DNA of 64,000 bases, taken from positions 434,001 to 498,000 of the forward strand of contig JAPFFF010000042.1 in NCBI GenBank assembly GCA_039105265.1, in the 5' to 3' direction. Shown here one piece after another: positions 1 to 9,906 of this stretch. Source of the stretch: Tritrichomonas musculus. Taxonomy: Eukaryota; Parabasalia; Tritrichomonadida; Tritrichomonadidae. Each line of letters begins with the position of its first letter. Position 1 is the stretch's first letter. The translations under genes and the position numbers were made by a program. The notes under the pieces were generated by a model. The model ran no database searches. It had not been told where the DNA came from and saw only the letters and a program-made list of their open reading frames with translations.

Positions 1-432
1 TTTTCTAAAACTGAAAAATTTAGTGGTTCAACAAAATTTAGCGAATCATCTGATTTTACATTATCAACGGTTTTTACACCTTCTAATAATTTCACTGACT
101 CTGACAATTTGGACCGAACTCATTCTTTTACGCCATCACAAAATTTTTCATCGTCAAATAGTTTCAGCTCATCTTTTTATTTCTCATATTCAAAATATTT
201 TTCTGAAACAGAAGAATTTAGTGAGACTGTCTTTTTCACGAAGTCATCTCAATTCTCTTTGACAGATGATTTCAGCTCATCTTTTTATTTCTCATATTCA
301 AAATATTTTTCTGAAACAGAAGAATTTAGTGAGACTGTCTTTTTCACGAAGTCATCTCAATTCTCTTTGACAGATGATTTCAGCTCATCTTTTGTCAGAA
401 AATATATATGCATTTTACTGTTTATTAAATAA
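1..432 (+). CDS. Partial Ser/Phe-rich repeat protein, 3' end only
   Basis: The frame is open from the first base of the window to a TAA at 430-432, so the 5' end lies outside. The protein is dominated by short Phe-Ser spaced units (F-S-x-S-x-x-F-style, for example SSQFSLTDDFSSS). Two 36-residue copies are encoded by exact 108-bp tandem units at 162-269 and 270-377. Ser/Phe repeat frames of this kind occur in large repetitive proteins of trichomonads, many of them surface proteins (general knowledge, not proven here). The frame ends soon after a third partial copy with no clear membrane helix, so it may be a truncated or decaying end. No conserved domain is recognised. Confidence 0.45.
   Translation, partial: FSKTEKFSGSTKFSESSDFTLSTVFTPSNNFTDSDNLDRTHSFTPSQNFSSSNSFSSSFYFSYSKYFSETEEFSETVFFTKSSQFSLTDDFSSSFYFSYSKYFSETEEFSETVFFTKSSQFSLTDDFSSSFVRKYICILLFIK
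162..392. repeat. 108-bp exact tandem duplication
   Basis: Units start at 162, 270 and 378. The first two are full and look identical base for base; the third is only about 15 bp before the sequence diverges. The length is a multiple of three, so the reading frame is kept. The identity implies recent duplication or homogenisation. Confidence 0.85.
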
Positions 433-1062
433 AATTTATGATACACGTAGGATTCCCATTTTTCCGAGGATTTATAGAATTTTGAGAAGAAACATCTGGA
501 AATTGAGAACTTTCGATTGCAAATAAGGTAAAGCCATTAAATTTTCATCTTGAGAAAAGATATTTGATTGATTCATCCAAGTGAAATATATATTTATGAG
601 AGCTAAAAAATAGATTGGTTTGATTTTCTGTGTTCAAGAAACATTAATAACCAGCAATATATGAAAAAGTTATCATTAAAGGCTTTACCATCAGAATCAA
701 TCATAACTTCAGCAGTGGATTCTATTCTAACTTTATAACTTTATCAAAATTCTTGCTGCATTTCAAGAGTTTGTCCACTTATTGGAAAGTGATGTGAAAT
801 GAGAAAATATGACACCAATATTTTCTCATTTAATTTCAAATGCTGAATTGATTACTAGCATTGTTGATTTTTTTTTTGTCAGTCACTTTTTATAAAATTG
901 ACCTATCATATGGTGAAGAAAAATATTTCATTTCACTTTCCAATTATTGGTAAAACTTTATTTGTGTAAAAAATAAATAAAATATAAATTAATGGTTAAA
1001 CCGAAAACTTTAAATATTTTAAATATAAATTTAATAACATAAAACAAAATAATAAACTGGTA
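433..1062. other. Intergenic, AT-rich
   Basis: I see no gene. An imperfect inverted repeat is present: a TTGGAAAGTGATGTGAAATG-like arm near 782-801 and a CATTTCACTTTCCAA-like arm near 929-943. It may be a small decayed element. The right part is the downstream region of the convergent BEACH gene. Confidence 0.5.
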
Positions 1063-4000
1063 TTACATTAAATCAATTATGATGATCTTTCCATTATCAG
1101 TTCCTAAGAAGAGTTTAGGAGCCAATTTTCTACTAAAAGTGATTGATTTAATTTTCATTTTCAAATTTCGGTTATTTTGGGGTGAAGCAAGTTTAGGTAA
1201 TTGGAGAACAGTTAAATCTTGAGTCTTGAAAACAATTGCCATGTAATCAATTCCAACTCTTTCACAAGGTGTCCAACACATTATTGTGCTATCAAAGTGA
1301 ACAGTGTTTATTTTCTCCAAATTCTGATCAAGTATTTTGACGATTGAAGAGTCAGGTCCATTGAAAGCCACACAAACGTAGCCACTTTTACTAACAGCGA
1401 ACAATGAAGGTTCAGACATAACTAGCTCAACGCCATGAAGATATCTTCCATCTGATAATGATATGCAACTTAAGAATCCATCTCTTGAAATTGAGAATAC
1501 CAAATTAAGACGTTCAGAAATCTGAATGAAAACGATTGGTTGGCCGTGTTTTGCCAAAAATCCAATTGGTTGTAAAACGACATTAGATTTTGAAGATCCT
1601 TGCAATGGGATGATCGTAGAGCTTTGTGTGAGCTTTAATGAGCTGTTATTATTACTTGAGGAAGGCAAATTTGACAATGATTGAGAGAAAGTCATTGATT
1701 GTTTTGATAGCGATATATTAGAATTATTAATTTTTCCTGCATTTAACGACGAAGAAGCAATAATACTATCTTCGGCTGTTGCAGTTTCTATTGAAGCCGT
1801 ATTAGTCATGTTTGCTAACGAAGGAGACGAAGGAGAGTTAGCCAATAAATTTGAATTGTTTATGATCGTCTCCTTATCATCACTTCCCAACTCCTTCAAT
1901 ATCCAAGTCCTCAGGGTGCAATCGTTAGAAGCCGCAGCGATGTAATGCGAAGAGGTGGCCATTGCTGATATTGGCTGCGAGCTAAATGATATATCGTTGA
2001 AGGCTGGTACGTTTGCGCCGTTATATTTTTCGAGCATGAAAATTGAGAAGTCAGTTGACCAAGGGACCGTTAAAATCGCAAAACTTTTTGAGGCAGAAAC
2101 AGTAGGAACAACGTCTTTCAATTCATATGGGATTTTGACAGAAAACCTCCCTTTCGACGTTATTGGCAAAGCCGACGCCTCGTCGACCTTCATCACAATG
2201 AAATGAAGGTCCTGCGTGACGGCGATCACTGAGTCCTGGTCGAATGACGCGCTGATCACTTGCGAGTTGTCGGTGAAGATGAAGGTCTTCATCGATTCGT
2301 CCTTGATTGATATCTGGCGATAAATGGGCTCTACCCTTTTTGCCTCCGGAAGCTTGTCGAATATTTGCAAAGGACAAATGCCGAAGCATGCTGCGTACTC
2401 CTTGATCAGCTTGATCATCATCTCCGACTCGTCGCTCGCCAAGCCTTTGGCCTTGTCCAAAGACGTCTCGTAGAAGTAAGGGTGGAAGACGTTGTTGGCC
2501 TCATTAGAAAGGGGCATTCGTGAATGGGGCCCGAAAATTATGTCAAGCCATCTGTGCAAGTTCTCCGAAACATAGACAGACTCGAGGGCCTGTTTGTTGA
2601 TCTCGATAAACTCGCGAGGACTCTTCGCCCACGGTGGTAGCTTCACATCACCGATCACTTCACCATTGACATTTTTGCCGAGGTCAAAGTTGTTAACATT
2701 GGTCAAAAAGTCGGGAATCAAAAAGAACTCAGGAATCAGCTCTCTAAAGTCCATCTGTGCGCTCGTCACTGAATCCCAAGAAGATGGAATTGAGACGAAT
2801 AAACGGTCGGTGATGTCAAACCGTCCACTTTGAAGTTGGATGTGAAGTGATGTGAACGGTTCCATTCTGATTAAGTAGCCGATGACAACCGCCGAGCTTG
2901 AATAGAAAGCGCCAAACAAATAACGTGTTTCCTCTGAAATACTTTGGTCCATCTTCTCGCGCATCCACTTGAGACGCTGCTCGCCGTGCGCCGCGATTGG
3001 GATGGCCAGGTCTCTGTAGACGGATGGATCGGAGAGGTCTATTGTATCAGACTTGTAGTCATTAAGAACCCAAGGAAAGACTGGGTATTGAGACAAGTCA
3101 TTGAAAGAGCGGCCAGCAATTATATTCAATTTCATCAAATATTTGAAATTCGAAATTTCTCCTTTTTGCCACTTTTCTGTCACTTTTTGTGCCATTTTCT
3201 TAACGTCCTCGTTCTTCCTCTGTATGTACTTGATGTTGGAGACCTTGAGTGATGCAACTTTATTCAAGAATTGCAATCTTTCTTCGTCATTCTGGAAATT
3301 GACGAAATAAACCCTTGAAAAAGTGGAGAATATTTCAACTGCCGTATCGTCCATCAAGTAATGTCTCAGTAAAATCTTCTTCACTTTGTTTAGGTTAAGC
3401 TTGATGAACTTCGACTCTGAGTCAAAGATAATTGCCTCTTTGCTAAGACTCAGGTAGCCTTTGTGGACCTTCTTCGGAGTGATCAAATGTGACTGGCACT
3501 TGATGATGACTTTGTCAACGTCGATGTTTGCATTTAGGTTCTTCTTTTTGTTCAGGTCAAGTTGGTCGCTATCGTTGTCATCAAAGTCAATCAATGAAAA
3601 GTCGCCAGCAAAACTTTCCAGCTTCATCTTCGCTATTTGTTCCTTCATGATTGCCTGCGCGTCCTTGAAGCTTCCCAGATCTCTTGCCAGTGATGCTTCC
3701 TTATGAGTTTTGAACTTCATGTTCGGAATCAATCTCGTTCTCTTTGTGCTATTGATGTCCAGCTTGTAGTGAATGACTGGCGGATTCTCAGGACTCATCC
3801 AAGGACCGTTATCAGACGATAGCGACTGAAAAAGTTGCTTGTATTTCTTCATTGAATGACGACTCGACTTTTTGAGAAAAGTCGAAAAGAGACTGATTTT
3901 CTCCTTGATTCTGTCCTTTGGAATGTTGATTGAAGGCACAATGTTGTTGAACACTGAATCGTCAGCAACATACAAGCTCATGTCAATTTTGACATCTTCA

Positions 4001-7000
4001 CTTAACTTTTTGGAAGTGAGTTTCTCAATTTTGCTCAGTTTTTCAACGTAAGAAGGAAGTGTCTCATAGATCATTCCAACGATGTTTGCATTGTTGATGT
4101 TCTTGGATGGTTTCAGCTTAAGAATGTTGTATATTTGATTCTGAAATGTGTTGAAAATCAAGGTTAACAAAGAAGTGAACTTTTTCTGAATGTTGCTATT
4201 GTTTCCATTTTGGAAATAGTAACGAGAGATGCAGCCAAGATAGATTGAGAATGAATCACGTGTTGTTTGAAGGCCGAAATCTTGTTGTTTGAATATTTCA
4301 ATCAATCTTTGGCTCTTCAAAACAAACGAGTTTGAATGCTTCTTCGTTTCAATACCTGCACCAATGATCGATGAATATTCATCAATGAATGCTTGCTCGT
4401 CTGATCGCATTGCTATTGTGTCAACAACTTTGCTTGCTACTTCCCAGTCAAGCCACTCATTCTCGATCGTGGATCGGGTGCCAAATGAATAGTTGATTGT
4501 TGCCGTGGCACTTTTATTCATCAAGATGAAAATGTCAATAAACGACAGCTTGGGCAAGGCTACTTCTGTCATTTCTAAGGTCAAATTGGAGAAAGTGTCA
4601 AAACTCGGAATTCTAAAGAAGTACAAATACAAAGTTGAAACAATTGATGAAATTTGATTTATATTCAAACTTTGAATGCAACCGTTATTCAACTTGTCTA
4701 AAGAAATCAAGAAGAACTTCCGCAAAAATGGAGACAAATCTCTCGATACTTGAAATTCAATGAATTCTGTAAACCACAGAATTTTTGAGAAGGGATCTGA
4801 CTTTTTGAAGCAAAGCATTGAAATTTCAATAATGAGTTGATCGAGTATCTCTTCATATTTCGAGCTCAAAAAGCAATGCATTAAGAAGATGTAATAGAAA
4901 TGCTCATTGTTCTCGAAATCTTCAATTACTTCATTTTCACACATCAAACTTATAAAGTCCTTTTGGACAACTTTGCAGTCAGGAATTGCAGACAAAATGT
5001 ACAAAAGAAGAGGGATCTTAAATGAGTAACTAGAGCTTGAAATATTCAACTTCTGAAAAAGTGCGTCATTGAAATTTTCAGGACGAACTGTTTTCAAAAT
5101 TTTGGTCTTGATTTGAGTCTCTGAGAACTTCAAAAGACCAGTTGAAACAAGTGAGTTAAAAAGTGCCATAACAGCATTAAATAAAATAATGTTTGGCGAC
5201 TTGAGGTGTTCAAAAAGTTCGTAAAATTTGTCACATGAACCTTGTGACAAATATTTAAATAAGTTTTTATTTCCTCTCTTAATCATGCTCGATAAAAGAG
5301 TAATTATTAACGATTGGAACAAAGCATCAGACGAGTCAAAGCAGAAATATAAAATCATTAAGAAATCATCTCCTGTAAAAGTGATTTCTGAAATGATTAA
5401 AATAAAGTTTAAAAACAAAGATCGAAGCTTTCTTAAATGTGCAGGTCTTTCAGCTATCTTTTTGCCGTCAATTGTTACTTTTGGATCCTTCAAAAGACAA
5501 AATGATTCATCATATTTAGAGTATAAATAACAGCGGGCTAAAAATAGCATCCCTTTGACATTTAGAATCGATTCGTAGAATAAATCATGCTTTAATAAAT
5601 CAATCAGCATGTTAAAAAGACGCGTGAAATAGAAATTATGAAGATCAACAGTATATAGCCATGTCGACATATTGAAGAATATGTACTCGATCATTTGTTT
5701 GCGAAGATTTCGATCAGTGATCGTGTTAAAAATACTGAAAAGCTTCATAATGACTTCTTTGTTGAATGTGTCTACTGAGAGAATTGAGAAAAGTTCGCCA
5801 ATCATTCTAAATCCTTCTTCAGAGCAAAAATCACTCTGCAATTGTGGAGAGTTGTGTAAGGCTTCTTCAATTAGTGTGAGTATTGTATTTAAAAGGTGGG
5901 CTTTCTTGTTATTTGTGTTGGTTTCTATAAGATTGTTGCTGGAATATTTCTTGATATCACTGATTGAGCTCTCTTCATCATCAATGTTGTAGTTGTCAAG
6001 CTTCTTGTTATTGGCTGCATTTGCATCATCATCTAAATTATTAATATCTTGCTTTTCATCTAAGTTATTAATATCTTTATCTTCTTTTGAAGTTTCAACA
6101 TTTTTGTTTTCTTCTTTTTTATCTTCGGTTTCATTTAAGTTGCCTTCAATTTTATCCTCATCTAAAATATCATAATTTTCATTCAATTCGTCAATATTTT
6201 TTTCTTCATTAGATTCAACACTGTTTGTCTTGTTACTTTCAAGTTCGTTTTCTTCTTTATTTAGATCTTTTTCAGTGCTGGTTGAATTGATTGTTTCATC
6301 GCTAGATTGAAGATCAACTTGAGCAAATAGTGGAATGATTGTAGAAACACCTCCAATTGCATTCAAAACCACCTTTGGAGGCTGTTGAAGATGAAATATA
6401 GATCCATTCACTTTGGCCACTTCATTTTTGTCAACTGCATATTTCTGGCAGAAAGAATATGCATTGAAATTGTAGATCTGTTGCCTATTTTTCTCTATTC
6501 TAATGAATTCTATGTTACATTTTAGCTGCATTGCTATTGTGTTATCATTAAGATCTTCTTTAAAGATAAATTTCCTATTATCACTGTCGATTTCTTGATC
6601 ATTGACGACAATTTGATATGAACCTGCTTTGTAATAGTTGAAAGAAAATGTTATCCATTGAGACATTGGTAGTGTTGTATCTAATGGTTGACCATTTAAT
6701 ATCAATAATGAATCATCACCAAAAGACAAATTTAAAAATTCATTTTCGTTTGATAACATAAAGATTGTTCCACTTCTTTCAATAATAAAGATTCGAATAA
6801 TCAATGAAAAGTTGTTGTTCCAAACATCAGTTGTAATGACTGGAAGTTCGATTCCTTGACTTTGTTCATTTATACTAAAGAATGTTAAAGCTGAAACTGT
6901 TTGATTCTTGAATACATGAATCAAAGTTTCAAGAAGATCAATTGTATAAAATGGTCTTGTTTTTTCTGGTATGATTGTCATAAGCTGGAAATAAGAAAGA

Positions 7001-9465
7001 AGGTCTTGAGGCGATATTGAATATGTCATTATTTCTTTCAAAAAGCTCAATGTTTGATCGAATAGCATATCCTTACAAGTTTTGTGTCGATATTCAGATA
7101 AATATAGAATCAATTGTGAGGGAAGGTTGGTATGAACGATTTCAAACATTGAAAAAACAAAGCATTTTTGAATAAAAGTCAAATATTCACTTAACTTTTC
7201 TGGATCATCTTTGTATACTTGAAGAAGTAGAGATAAAGGGCCAGGATTCATAATCTTTCTTGTGCAACTCATTTTTTTATCATCACCAAATGCAATTTTA
7301 AGTAAGAAATCAGCAAGTGACATATTTTTTCTTGATTTAATTAATGGACTTAATTTCAAAAAGATGGTGATATTAGGAGTATAATCGCACTGTGATGAAG
7401 AGATGTGATTAAGCAAGTCAAGTAATTTCTCGATGCAATCAGTTGCTTCAATTTCAATTGAAAATTTAACCAATGATTCCAAAAAATTGGATTCTGAGAA
7501 TATTTGGCCGATTGGAAGAGGATGAACAATGAAGCCTTCAATACAAAAATCAATGATTTTTTCTAAAATAGACACAGGGAAAGATTTGGTATCATATGAG
7601 TTAAACAGCTTAGTGGTGAAGAATTTGAAGATATATCGTGTACATGGATAATTTGCATTGAACAGTGTGATTGCTCTTTTAATCTGAGAAAATGCGAAAT
7701 CAGCTGTTGAAACGTCGTAAAAGTGAGACATAATAACAACGTAATAAATTTCTTTTGAGCATAGATAAGTAAATACAGAATTGAATAAGCTAACTTTTTC
7801 AAGAAGGTTCAATAATAATTTTCTATTATATACAATTCTATTCAAGCGTGCTTCATCCTTAACTTTTGAGTTAATTCTTTGATACATTATCAAACAAGAA
7901 GAAATATTTTGTGCAAAATTGATCTCAGGTTCTTGGCAAACGTTAACGAATGCTTCATCATTAATTGAAGCCAAAATTGCGACGCAATTAGTCAATCTAT
8001 GATCTAATTGAACCATTTTTACCTTCTTTAGGAAGAATTTTAGCAAATCACTGATGATTTCTCCTGGTTTTGTTGATATGTATGAAAGATAAAGAATAAT
8101 GTTTGTTATATATTTTCTCAGGTAGTCATTCTCATATTTATCATAGCTTAAAATAAGCATTTTTGAGAAAAAGTTGATCTGATGAAAGCATTCTGATAGA
8201 AAAGTAGATTTTTCTTTTGAAATAAGAACACGTAGAACCCAGAAAGAGAGAAAGAATGGAGCAATTGGATATTCATTAAGCATTGGTTTGTTGATAAATA
8301 TCTTCATATATTCTATTTGATTTAGATAATAATTCCTGAATCGAATTGAATGGCATAGATTGGAAATAGTCGTGATGAGAACAATGGAATCTTTGTCATC
8401 TTCAAGTTCAGGAGGAGCCTCTGGTAGCTTCAAACTTGCTGAAACCATGATTTCAGATACTGTTAAAGGTTTATAAGGTTCATCTTTAAAAAATGGTTCA
8501 GAAATAATTGTGGTAATTGGTGTAATTTTTTCAATTGTTAAAATTTTTGTCATTACAATTGGAGGATTAGCTTTTTCGAGAGTTACATTGAATTTGATAT
8601 TACTGATATAATCGTATACAAAATCAATAATTGGGTTTGAATATAATGGATCAGCTAGCCTAATTGACACTTCCTCATATTTTGACGTAATCGAAATTAT
8701 GAATTTAAATAATTCAATTCTAGTAGATATCGGCAATTTGGGTGAACCAATAAATAAAAGTAATTTGGCTACTAAAAACAAATAATCAAAATTATATGTA
8801 ATATCCATAGTTAATGTAGAAATTATAATTTGCATCAAATTCATAAAAAGTGAAAATTCCTTTTCATTAAATTCTTCTTCCATCGAAAAATTTTGAAAAG
8901 ATGCTATGAAAAAATCAAAAAATAATGGAATTGATATTTCATCAAGTAAATTTGGATATAAATAGATTTCAAGAATATCGCTTAAAAATTGCTTAGAATT
9001 TCCGCCAAAATCAAGAGACTGGTAATAAGTAGAAATTGATGAAAGCATAAATCCAATAGCGAAAGAACATTCTTTTAAATATTTATAAGTTAAATTATTA
9101 GGCAAAAATTCCTTCAGAATGTTAAAGTTTTTCATCAGCTCATTCATAAAATTTGGATTTGAATAAATTTGTGGAACAAAATACCCAAGAGAAATAAGTT
9201 TTCTAAGGATTTCAGAAATTGTTGGATTTTCAGGACAATATAATAAAGATTCTTGAAAATCAAAAATTATTGCTGATCCAATTAAATATTGATTGACGGG
9301 TTTTGATTGTAAAAATGATGATGAAAATTGTTGATCATATTCAAATAAAGAGGAATCAGTTGGTGTTTCCATTGCAAAAATTCTAGCTATATAGTTTAAA
9401 ATCCCAACATTCGGAGTGATTCGAGTAATATTTCTATCTATTTGTAAGTTTCCATCACTAAACAT
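1063..9465 (-). CDS. Giant BEACH-WD40 protein (LvsA/neurobeachin/LYST class)
   Basis: This is a 2800-residue single frame starting at ATG 9465. About residues 1-860 are helical (armadillo-like). Residues about 865-1010 look like the concanavalin/LamG-like domain common in this family. A very acidic Asn/Glu-rich linker covers about 1040-1170. A PH-like domain begins about 1990, followed by a strong BEACH domain (about 2095-2375) with the motifs NFKYLMKLNIIAGRS, YPVFPWVL and MEPFTSLHIQLQSGRFD. Degenerate WD40 repeats fill about 2390-2800. Family members act in membrane trafficking, lysosome size control, cytokinesis and vesicle fission or fusion. The BEACH part is much more G+C-rich than the rest of the gene (see findings). 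Which subfamily it belongs to is uncertain; the class assignment is secure. Confidence 0.95.
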   Translation of the reverse strand: MFSDGNLQIDRNITRITPNVGILNYIARIFAMETPTDSSLFEYDQQFSSSFLQSKPVNQYLIGSAIIFDFQESLLYCPENPTISEILRKLISLGYFVPQIYSNPNFMNELMKNFNILKEFLPNNLTYKYLKECSFAIGFMLSSISTYYQSLDFGGNSKQFLSDILEIYLYPNLLDEISIPLFFDFFIASFQNFSMEEEFNEKEFSLFMNLMQIIISTLTMDITYNFDYLFLVAKLLLFIGSPKLPISTRIELFKFIISITSKYEEVSIRLADPLYSNPIIDFVYDYISNIKFNVTLEKANPPIVMTKILTIEKITPITTIISEPFFKDEPYKPLTVSEIMVSASLKLPEAPPELEDDKDSIVLITTISNLCHSIRFRNYYLNQIEYMKIFINKPMLNEYPIAPFFLSFWVLRVLISKEKSTFLSECFHQINFFSKMLILSYDKYENDYLRKYITNIILYLSYISTKPGEIISDLLKFFLKKVKMVQLDHRLTNCVAILASINDEAFVNVCQEPEINFAQNISSCLIMYQRINSKVKDEARLNRIVYNRKLLLNLLEKVSLFNSVFTYLCSKEIYYVVIMSHFYDVSTADFAFSQIKRAITLFNANYPCTRYIFKFFTTKLFNSYDTKSFPVSILEKIIDFCIEGFIVHPLPIGQIFSESNFLESLVKFSIEIEATDCIEKLLDLLNHISSSQCDYTPNITIFLKLSPLIKSRKNMSLADFLLKIAFGDDKKMSCTRKIMNPGPLSLLLQVYKDDPEKLSEYLTFIQKCFVFSMFEIVHTNLPSQLILYLSEYRHKTCKDMLFDQTLSFLKEIMTYSISPQDLLSYFQLMTIIPEKTRPFYTIDLLETLIHVFKNQTVSALTFFSINEQSQGIELPVITTDVWNNNFSLIIRIFIIERSGTIFMLSNENEFLNLSFGDDSLLILNGQPLDTTLPMSQWITFSFNYYKAGSYQIVVNDQEIDSDNRKFIFKEDLNDNTIAMQLKCNIEFIRIEKNRQQIYNFNAYSFCQKYAVDKNEVAKVNGSIFHLQQPPKVVLNAIGGVSTIIPLFAQVDLQSSDETINSTSTEKDLNKEENELESNKTNSVESNEEKNIDELNENYDILDEDKIEGNLNETEDKKEENKNVETSKEDKDINNLDEKQDINNLDDDANAANNKKLDNYNIDDEESSISDIKKYSSNNLIETNTNNKKAHLLNTILTLIEEALHNSPQLQSDFCSEEGFRMIGELFSILSVDTFNKEVIMKLFSIFNTITDRNLRKQMIEYIFFNMSTWLYTVDLHNFYFTRLFNMLIDLLKHDLFYESILNVKGMLFLARCYLYSKYDESFCLLKDPKVTIDGKKIAERPAHLRKLRSLFLNFILIISEITFTGDDFLMILYFCFDSSDALFQSLIITLLSSMIKRGNKNLFKYLSQGSCDKFYELFEHLKSPNIILFNAVMALFNSLVSTGLLKFSETQIKTKILKTVRPENFNDALFQKLNISSSSYSFKIPLLLYILSAIPDCKVVQKDFISLMCENEVIEDFENNEHFYYIFLMHCFLSSKYEEILDQLIIEISMLCFKKSDPFSKILWFTEFIEFQVSRDLSPFLRKFFLISLDKLNNGCIQSLNINQISSIVSTLYLYFFRIPSFDTFSNLTLEMTEVALPKLSFIDIFILMNKSATATINYSFGTRSTIENEWLDWEVASKVVDTIAMRSDEQAFIDEYSSIIGAGIETKKHSNSFVLKSQRLIEIFKQQDFGLQTTRDSFSIYLGCISRYYFQNGNNSNIQKKFTSLLTLIFNTFQNQIYNILKLKPSKNINNANIVGMIYETLPSYVEKLSKIEKLTSKKLSEDVKIDMSLYVADDSVFNNIVPSINIPKDRIKEKISLFSTFLKKSSRHSMKKYKQLFQSLSSDNGPWMSPENPPVIHYKLDINSTKRTRLIPNMKFKTHKEASLARDLGSFKDAQAIMKEQIAKMKLESFAGDFSLIDFDDNDSDQLDLNKKKNLNANIDVDKVIIKCQSHLITPKKVHKGYLSLSKEAIIFDSESKFIKLNLNKVKKILLRHYLMDDTAVEIFSTFSRVYFVNFQNDEERLQFLNKVASLKVSNIKYIQRKNEDVKKMAQKVTEKWQKGEISNFKYLMKLNIIAGRSFNDLSQYPVFPWVLNDYKSDTIDLSDPSVYRDLAIPIAAHGEQRLKWMREKMDQSISEETRYLFGAFYSSSAVVIGYLIRMEPFTSLHIQLQSGRFDITDRLFVSIPSSWDSVTSAQMDFRELIPEFFLIPDFLTNVNNFDLGKNVNGEVIGDVKLPPWAKSPREFIEINKQALESVYVSENLHRWLDIIFGPHSRMPLSNEANNVFHPYFYETSLDKAKGLASDESEMMIKLIKEYAACFGICPLQIFDKLPEAKRVEPIYRQISIKDESMKTFIFTDNSQVISASFDQDSVIAVTQDLHFIVMKVDEASALPITSKGRFSVKIPYELKDVVPTVSASKSFAILTVPWSTDFSIFMLEKYNGANVPAFNDISFSSQPISAMATSSHYIAAASNDCTLRTWILKELGSDDKETIINNSNLLANSPSSPSLANMTNTASIETATAEDSIIASSSLNAGKINNSNISLSKQSMTFSQSLSNLPSSSNNNSSLKLTQSSTIIPLQGSSKSNVVLQPIGFLAKHGQPIVFIQISERLNLVFSISRDGFLSCISLSDGRYLHGVELVMSEPSLFAVSKSGYVCVAFNGPDSSIVKILDQNLEKINTVHFDSTIMCWTPCERVGIDYMAIVFKTQDLTVLQLPKLASPQNNRNLKMKIKSITFSRKLAPKLFLGTDNGKIIIIDLM

Positions 9466-9906
9466 TATTATATAATTTAAAAAAACTATTCAATTGTTGT
9501 GTTGATTTTGAAATATTTTTCTTAGAGTATCACTTTTTAAAAAAAATCATTTTATCGCAATATTTTTTTAAAAAACTATTTCAATAAACCTATTGGATCA
9601 AATCGTTAAAATGCAATCATTAATATATAATACTTTTTAATTTTATAAGCATTTTTGTTTGATAAATATATTGATATGTTAATTAGAGTTATATTAATGA
9701 ATTAGATCCTGTTTTGTATCTCATTATTATTGTTGTATGATTTTTTCTTTTGAGAAATTTTCCATTATTATGAATTCAATCAAGTCAGAGTTTGTTGATT
9801 GTAAAAATCAATTTTTTGAATTCATTCATAAAATTCTGAGGATGTTTCAAAAAAACGTGAAAAATTGCAAACAATATGTAAAATTTTGATTGGCCAAATA
9901 TATTTG
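9466..9906. promoter_or_regulatory. Divergent intergenic region between BEACH and motif-repeat genes
   Basis: This 440-bp AT-rich spacer separates two divergently transcribed genes and must hold both promoters. I do not see a clear trichomonad-type TCAYW initiator at either start. A frame extends upstream of 9907 to a TTG at 9865, but the first ATG is at 9907. Confidence 0.4.

Noticed and set aside
2123-2389. 88-codon minus-strand frame in the G+C-rich BEACH part
   Set aside because: It overlaps the BEACH domain in another frame; G+C-rich DNA has fewer stops, which explains it.
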